DNA of 10,319 bases from Natronohydrobacter sp. (GTDB lineage: Bacteria; Pseudomonadota; Alphaproteobacteria; Rhodobacterales; Rhodobacteraceae). Within the stretch, counting starts at the first letter, position 1. Every line of letters begins with the position of its first letter. The position numbers were made by a program, and so were the translations under genes. This document shows, piece by piece, positions 6,636 through 10,319 of the stretch. The stretch is taken from the NCBI GenBank assembly GCA_007123015.1, contig SKSL01000146.1:1-10319 (forward strand), written 5' to 3'. The notes below the pieces were generated by a model that was given only the letters and a program-made list of their open reading frames with translations, was not told the origin of the DNA and searched no databases.

Positions 6636-8381
6636 TCAGCGCATTTCTTCAACCGGAACAACACCCAAGATAGCAAGACCCGATGAAATCGCAACGCCTG
6701 TGGACCGGGCAAGTGCGATTTTCGCCGCAGTTGTGGCAGGATCGTCCTCTTGCACAAAGCGCAGGCGCGCCACTTCGTTGCCACGGTTCCACAAACCGTG
6801 AAATTCTGCGGCCAGTTCCGAAAGATAGCCCGCGACGCGATGCGGCTCTTGCGTGCGCGCGGCCAGTTCCACCACACGCGGCCATTCGGCAATCTTGCGG
6901 ATCAGCGCCAGTTCCGCGTCATGGTCCAGCTTCGACAAATCCGCCCCTGCAAGGACCGCATCCGAGACATCCACTCCGGCCTGCTGCGCCTTGCGCAGTA
7001 CCGAACAGACCCGCGCATGCGCATATTGCACATAAAAGACCGGGTTGTCCTTCGACTGCTCCAGAACCTTGTCGAAATCGAAATCCAGCGTCGCGTCATT
7101 CTTGCGCGTCAGCATCACGAAGCGGGTCACATCCGCGCCGACCATCTCGACCACATCACGCAGCGTGACAAAGGTGCCCGCGCGTTTCGACATCTTGAAC
7201 GGTTCGCCATTCTTGTAAAGCTTCACCAGTTGGATCAGCTTGATATCGAGCGGCACACGCCCGTTCGACAGCGCCGAGACCGCCGCCTTCATCCGCTTGA
7301 CATAGCCGCCGTGATCAGCCCCGAAAATATCGATCAGCATGTCAAAATCGCGGCTGATCTTGTTGTAATGATAGGCAATATCGGGCGCGAAATAGGTCCA
7401 GCTTCCATCCGATTTCATGATCGGCCGGTCCACATCATCGCCATGCGCGGTCGAGCGAAACAGGGTCTGCTCGCGCGGTTCCCAATCCTCGGGCGTCTTG
7501 CCCTTGGGCGGCTCTAGCGTGCCCGTATAGATCAGCCCCTCGGCACGCAGACGGTCGATCGCGGACTCGATCTCGCCTGTGCCATAAAGCGCCTTCTCGC
7601 TGGCATAGACATCCATCCTGACGCCCAATGCTGCCAGATCCGCGCGGATCATCGCCATCATCCGTTCGGTCGCGAAATCGCGCACCGTCTCCAGCCAGAC
7701 CGATTCCGGCTGGTCCAAATACTGGTCGCCAAATTCCGCCTTCAGCGCCTCGCCCACTTCGATCAGATATTCGCCAGGGTAAAGCCCTTCGGCAATCTCT
7801 GGGCTCAGCCCATGCGCCTCGCGATACCGCTCATAGGCCGAGCGCGCCAGCACATCGACCTGCGCGCCGCCATCATTGATGTAATATTCGCGCGTGACAT
7901 CGTAGCCCGCAAATGCCAGCAGGTTCGAAAGCGCATCGCCCACCACGGCACCGCGCGTATGGCCGACATGCATCGGCCCCGTCGGATTGGCCGAGACGAA
8001 CTCGACATTGACACGCAGCCCAAGCCCCATATCCGAGCGCCCGAAGCCTGTTCCCTGCGCCAGCGCCACTGCGACAAGGCCCTGCCAACATTCCGGCGCA
8101 AGACGCAGGTTCAGAAATCCCGGCCCTGCAACATCGGCCTCAGCAATCCGCGCATCCGGCTGCAGCTTGGTGGCCAGCGCTTCGGCAATCTCGCGCGGCT
8201 TCAATCCGGCAGGCTTGGCCAGCACCATCGCGGCATTGGTCGCCATATCGCCATGTGCCGCATCGCGTGGTGGCTCGACTGCGACGGCGGCGAAATCCAG
8301 CCCGGAAGGCAAGGTGCCCTCGGCAACCATGGCGTCCAGACAGGTCACGACCAAGGCGCGGATATCGGAAAACAGGTTCAT
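6636..8381 (-). CDS. argS: Arginyl-tRNA synthetase
   Basis: This class I synthetase of 581 residues charges tRNA-Arg with arginine in the cytoplasm. The N-terminal arginyl additional domain (about 1-110) carries the HGDMATNAAM element. The Rossmann catalytic domain follows, with FVSANPTGPMHVGHTRGAV (128-146, HIGH motif as HVGH 138-141), YYINDGGAQ, the FGADHGGYVKR segment and KMSKRAGTF (396-404, KMSKS loop as KMSK). The C-terminal DALR anticodon-binding domain contains NPVFYVQYAHAR (446-457) and ends in VEEMR. The start chosen is the ATG at 8379-8381 giving MNLFSDIRALV, with GAAGGG upstream; the longer frame to 8444 adds an Arg-rich leader without support. It is the first gene of a same-strand run with the SPOR gene and nagZ and is divergent from a Gfo/Idh/MocA oxidoreductase. 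Confidence 0.98.
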   Translation of the reverse strand: MNLFSDIRALVVTCLDAMVAEGTLPSGLDFAAVAVEPPRDAAHGDMATNAAMVLAKPAGLKPREIAEALATKLQPDARIAEADVAGPGFLNLRLAPECWQGLVAVALAQGTGFGRSDMGLGLRVNVEFVSANPTGPMHVGHTRGAVVGDALSNLLAFAGYDVTREYYINDGGAQVDVLARSAYERYREAHGLSPEIAEGLYPGEYLIEVGEALKAEFGDQYLDQPESVWLETVRDFATERMMAMIRADLAALGVRMDVYASEKALYGTGEIESAIDRLRAEGLIYTGTLEPPKGKTPEDWEPREQTLFRSTAHGDDVDRPIMKSDGSWTYFAPDIAYHYNKISRDFDMLIDIFGADHGGYVKRMKAAVSALSNGRVPLDIKLIQLVKLYKNGEPFKMSKRAGTFVTLRDVVEMVGADVTRFVMLTRKNDATLDFDFDKVLEQSKDNPVFYVQYAHARVCSVLRKAQQAGVDVSDAVLAGADLSKLDHDAELALIRKIAEWPRVVELAARTQEPHRVAGYLSELAAEFHGLWNRGNEVARLRFVQEDDPATTAAKIALARSTGVAISSGLAILGVVPVEEMR

Positions 8382-8406
8382 TCTCTCAGCCCTTCTTGAC
8401 CCCCCT

Positions 8407-8435
8407 GCCCTACGCCGGGCCTCTCTGCGCGTCAA
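8407..8435 (-). promoter_or_regulatory. Candidate argS promoter
   Basis: On the minus strand TTGACG (8430-8435) and TAGGGC (8407-8412) are separated by 17 bp, about 26 bp upstream of the argS ATG. The -35 box is a good match; the -10 box is weak. Confidence 0.4.
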
Positions 8436-8449
8436 TGGCTGCAAGCCGC

Positions 8450-8477
8450 TTGCATGCGCGGCCCCGTCGCTTATGGT
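8450..8477 (+). promoter_or_regulatory. Candidate promoter of the oxidoreductase gene
   Basis: TTGCAT (8450-8455) and TATGGT (8472-8477) are separated by 16 bp and lie about 28 bp before the ATG at 8505. Together with the argS promoter it would make a divergent pair in a 123-bp gap. Confidence 0.4.
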
Positions 8478-8504
8478 CGCACCAGTGCCAGAGGGAGGGT
8501 CATC

Positions 8505-9458
8505 ATGCGCTGGGGCATATTGGGAGCGGCCAAGATCGCGCGAACGGATCTCTCACCAGCGATCCAACTGGCGCGTGGCTCCAGCCTTGTGGCGCTTGCA
8601 ACGCGCGACCCGGCGCGTGCTGCCCCGTTTCAGGCGCTTGTCCCGGGGCTGCGGGTCCATGACAGCTATGACGCGCTTCTGACCGATCCCGAGATTGACG
8701 CGATCTATATCCCGCTGCCCAACCATCTGCATGTGGACTGGTCAATCCGTGCGGCCCGCGCGGGCAAGCATGTGCTTTGTGAAAAACCCATCGCGCTGGA
8801 AGCCCCGCAGATCGACCAGCTGATCGCGACGCGCGAGCAGACGGGCAAACTGATCGCCGAGGCCTTCATGGTCGCCCATCACCCGCAATGGGCCCGCGCG
8901 AAAGAGCTGCTTGACGCTGGCGCGATCGGCACGCTCGAACATATCGAAGGTTGCTTCACCTATACCAATCGCAATTTCTCGGACATCCGCCACCAGTCGG
9001 ACATGGGCGGCGGGGGCTTGCGCGATGTGGGGGTCTATCCCTGCATCACAGCGCGCATGATGACCGGACAGGATCCCCTGTCGCTGCGCGCCGATATCCG
9101 ATGGCAAAATGGCGTCGATATCTTTGCCCGCGTCTGGGCCGATTTCGACGGCTTCAGCATGTCGTTTTACTGCGGCATGATGCAAGCGCGGCGGCAATAC
9201 ATGACCTTTCACGGGCAGGATGGCTGGCTGCACCTGACCGCGCCCTTCAACGGGCAGATCTACGGCGACACAGTGCTGGAATGGCACCAGCCTGATGAGA
9301 CGCGCCAATATCGCTTCAACAATGTTCAGCAATACGCGTTGATGATCGAGAATTTTGCCACCAGCGCCACGACAGGCGCGCCTTTCGCCTGCCCGCTCGA
9401 ATTGTCGCGCGGCAATCAGACCATGATTGACGCGATCTTCAAGGCCAGCATGGCCTGA
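8505..9458 (+). CDS. Gfo/Idh/MocA family NAD(P)-dependent oxidoreductase
   Basis: This 317-residue cytoplasmic dehydrogenase has an N-terminal Rossmann domain with the dinucleotide-binding turn GILGAAKIA (4-12) and the family motif HVLCEKPIAL (89-98), whose Lys94 is the usual catalytic lysine of the EKP motif. The C-terminal Gfo/Idh/MocA domain starts near residue 125 and has GGGGLRDVGVYP (168-179), the segment carrying the substrate-side Asp174. Relatives include glucose-fructose oxidoreductase and dihydrodiol-dehydrogenase-like enzymes, but the substrate cannot be read from the sequence. The start chosen is the ATG at 8505 preceded by GAGGGAGGG; the frame extends to 8454 but those 17 residues lie over the promoter region and look non-coding. 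It is divergent from argS and converges on a broken S74-domain gene with 28 bp between stops. Confidence 0.94.
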   Translation: MRWGILGAAKIARTDLSPAIQLARGSSLVALATRDPARAAPFQALVPGLRVHDSYDALLTDPEIDAIYIPLPNHLHVDWSIRAARAGKHVLCEKPIALEAPQIDQLIATREQTGKLIAEAFMVAHHPQWARAKELLDAGAIGTLEHIEGCFTYTNRNFSDIRHQSDMGGGGLRDVGVYPCITARMMTGQDPLSLRADIRWQNGVDIFARVWADFDGFSMSFYCGMMQARRQYMTFHGQDGWLHLTAPFNGQIYGDTVLEWHQPDETRQYRFNNVQQYALMIENFATSATTGAPFACPLELSRGNQTMIDAIFKASMA

Positions 9459-9480
9459 CCCGACTTCGCTGGCCCTGCGG

Positions 9481-9500
9481 TTCAGGTCATTTCAGGTCAA
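9481..9500. repeat. 10-bp tandem duplication at the S74 stop codon
   Basis: TTCAGGTCAT and TTCAGGTCAA lie head to tail at 9481-9490 and 9491-9500. The minus-strand stop codon (9487-9489) lies in the first copy. It is followed at 9503-9520 by a perfect 7-bp stem, GCGTGCG-CAAT-CGCACGC, inside the end of the coding frame. There is no T-run on either side, so a rho-independent terminator is not claimed. Confidence 0.6.
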
Positions 9501-10133
9501 TTGCGTGCGCAATCGCACGCTGCCCCGCTTCAGCCATCTCGGAACCATCTTGGAACCAGATGCCCAAAGTCGCATAATCCACGGTCAGAAAGCCGCTGGC
9601 ATCCGGAATGACCGCATGCGCAAGATCATCACGCGCAAGGATGTCCTGAGCCATCACCCCGAGGAACATGTCAGGTGCTTCAAGATATTGAAACGCATGG
9701 ATTTCCAGCCCGTCGGGCAAATGCCCGACAGAGGTGATCGCCGTTTTCAACTGCGGGTCCAATGCGTTTCCTGCATTGCAACACCGAACAAGCCAACGTC
9801 GCCCAAGCTTGTCGCGCTGATCGTACCAATTTACCCGCCGCCACTGGTCGCTCTGCTGACTGTTATACTGGACGGAACACGCATGGTCGCGCTCTGCCCT
9901 GTCGGTGGCGCAATGCTCTGCACCAAGCCACTGCCTCCCCTTACGATACCACCAGAGCCTGCAGGGCATGTCGGATTGGTCCAGTAGAGAACAGCCCCTG
10001 TCCGGTCTGATCTTATCGCGGTGAATTCAAAGGTGTCACAAGCCACCCCTTCCGCCCCTCTCGGCACCGATTGCGCCTGTGCACTTGCACCTGACAAGAT
10101 CACAACACAGGCTGTCCAAACAACACATTTCAT
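9487..10133 (-). pseudogene. Secreted S74-like (tail-fibre chaperone) domain protein, frameshifted
   Basis: The gene is split over two frames. It starts at the ATG at 10131-10133, after GGGGGG seven bases upstream. A signal peptide follows (MKCVVWTACVVILSGASAQA, cut near AQA-QS), then a mature region with CDTFEFTAIRSDRTGAVLYW, and the frame stops at 9831-9833. The other frame carries a recognisable C-terminal domain: LDPQLKTAITSVGHLPDGLE, FLGVMAQDILA and GFLTVDYATLGI, matching the S74 peptidase/endosialidase-chaperone pattern (SDxRLKxxI, GVMAQxV, VDY). It ends at the stop 9487-9489. The total of 647 nt is one base short of a whole number of codons, so a single-base loss fits. The switch must lie upstream of the stop at 9831, probably at about 9835-9870, where WRRVNWYDQ-like sequence begins in the second frame. 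The second frame has no convincing start of its own. A sequencing error or programmed frameshift is possible; no canonical slippery heptamer is visible. Confidence 0.62.
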
Positions 10134-10163
10134 TGTAATTCCCCCCATCATGAGGACGCGAAG

Positions 10164-10190
10164 GATATACGAATTTTAAGCAAATCTCAA
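10164..10190 (-). promoter_or_regulatory. Weak candidate promoter of the S74-like gene
   Basis: In an AT-rich stretch TTGAGA (10185-10190) and TATATC (10164-10169) face the S74-like gene with a short 15-bp spacer. The gene might instead be read through from the upstream DUF815-like gene, whose stop is 77 bp away. Confidence 0.25.
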
Positions 10191-10210
10191 ACTTGAAAGC
10201 GTTCTTGGCA

Positions 10211-10319
10211 TCAAAGGCGCACACCCTCGCGCCCTGCGAGATCCGTGAAGAACTGCCACGCGACCCGCCCCGACCGTGACCCGCGTGTGGCCTGCCACTC
10301 GATGGCTTCGGCCCGCAAC
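10211..10319 (-). CDS. C-terminal end of a probable DUF815-family ATPase (runs off right edge)
   Basis: The last 35 codons before the stop at 10211-10213 read LRAEAIEWQATRGSRSGRVA followed by WQFFTDLAGREGVRL. The pattern EA-x-W-x3-RG-x-RSGR-x-AWQF-x2-DLAGR is the conserved C-terminus that I recall for DUF815 P-loop ATP-binding proteins, whose role is not established. The Walker motifs would lie beyond the right edge. Strong coding character and good codon use for this genome support a real gene end, while the family name is less certain. The S74-like gene follows 77 bp downstream on the same strand. Confidence 0.6.
   Translation of the reverse strand, partial: LRAEAIEWQATRGSRSGRVAWQFFTDLAGREGVRL

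Noticed and set aside
6630..6642. GCGC-TTTCA-GCGC hairpin over the argS stop codon as a terminator
   Set aside because: Only a 4-bp stem and no T-run downstream on the minus strand.
6750..7517. Plus-strand open frame of 255 codons opposite argS
   Set aside because: It mirrors argS codons, is rich in Arg, His and Gln, and has no start signal. It is a shadow of argS.
8742..9332. Minus-strand open frame of 196 codons opposite the oxidoreductase
   Set aside because: The plus-strand gene has clear Gfo/Idh/MocA motifs and a strong ribosome site; the antisense frame has neither.
9834..9842. Programmed -1 frameshift site in the S74-like gene
   Set aside because: GGCGGCGGG before the stop is not a canonical slippery heptamer and no clear downstream pseudoknot was recognised, so decay or sequence error is preferred.

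Overview
The window looks like chromosomal DNA of a GC-rich alphaproteobacterium, most likely a member of the Rhodobacteraceae (Rhodobacter/Paracoccus/Roseobacter relatives). This rests on the protein sequence style, the divergent carA and yqeY pair, and the argS - SPOR-protein - nagZ cluster. No species is claimed. Most of the window is ordinary core genome. The two ends are the interesting parts.

Left end (1-826): the N-terminal 177 residues of a tyrosine-type site-specific integrase are read leftward off the window edge. Upstream of its start are three 12-bp direct repeats and an AT-rich promoter-like stretch, then a complete tRNA-Ser(GCT) on the same strand. An integrase starting 145 bp past the 3' end of a tRNA is the classic edge of an integrated element. 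The element should extend to the left, outside the window.

Middle (827-9458): a LysR-type regulator (minus) lies downstream of carA (minus). carA is divergent from yqeY (plus), which is followed by a secreted dienelactone-hydrolase-family protein (plus). That gene converges, with only 3 bp between stop codons, on a minus-strand group read argS, SPOR-domain membrane protein, nagZ. The SPOR gene and nagZ overlap by the tetranucleotide ATGA. argS is divergent from a Gfo/Idh/MocA oxidoreductase (plus). Functions covered are carbamoyl-phosphate synthesis, arginyl-tRNA charging, peptidoglycan binding and recycling, and sugar-type redox chemistry.

Right end (9459-10319): a minus-strand gene for a small secreted protein with a C-terminal S74-like (tail-fibre/endosialidase chaperone) domain appears broken by a single-base frameshift. 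It lies downstream of the last 35 codons of what resembles a DUF815-family ATPase, which continues off the right edge.

No CRISPR array, transposase, rRNA or clear new multi-gene defence system was seen. The best leads are the tRNA/integrase boundary with its 12-bp repeats, and the frameshifted S74 gene.
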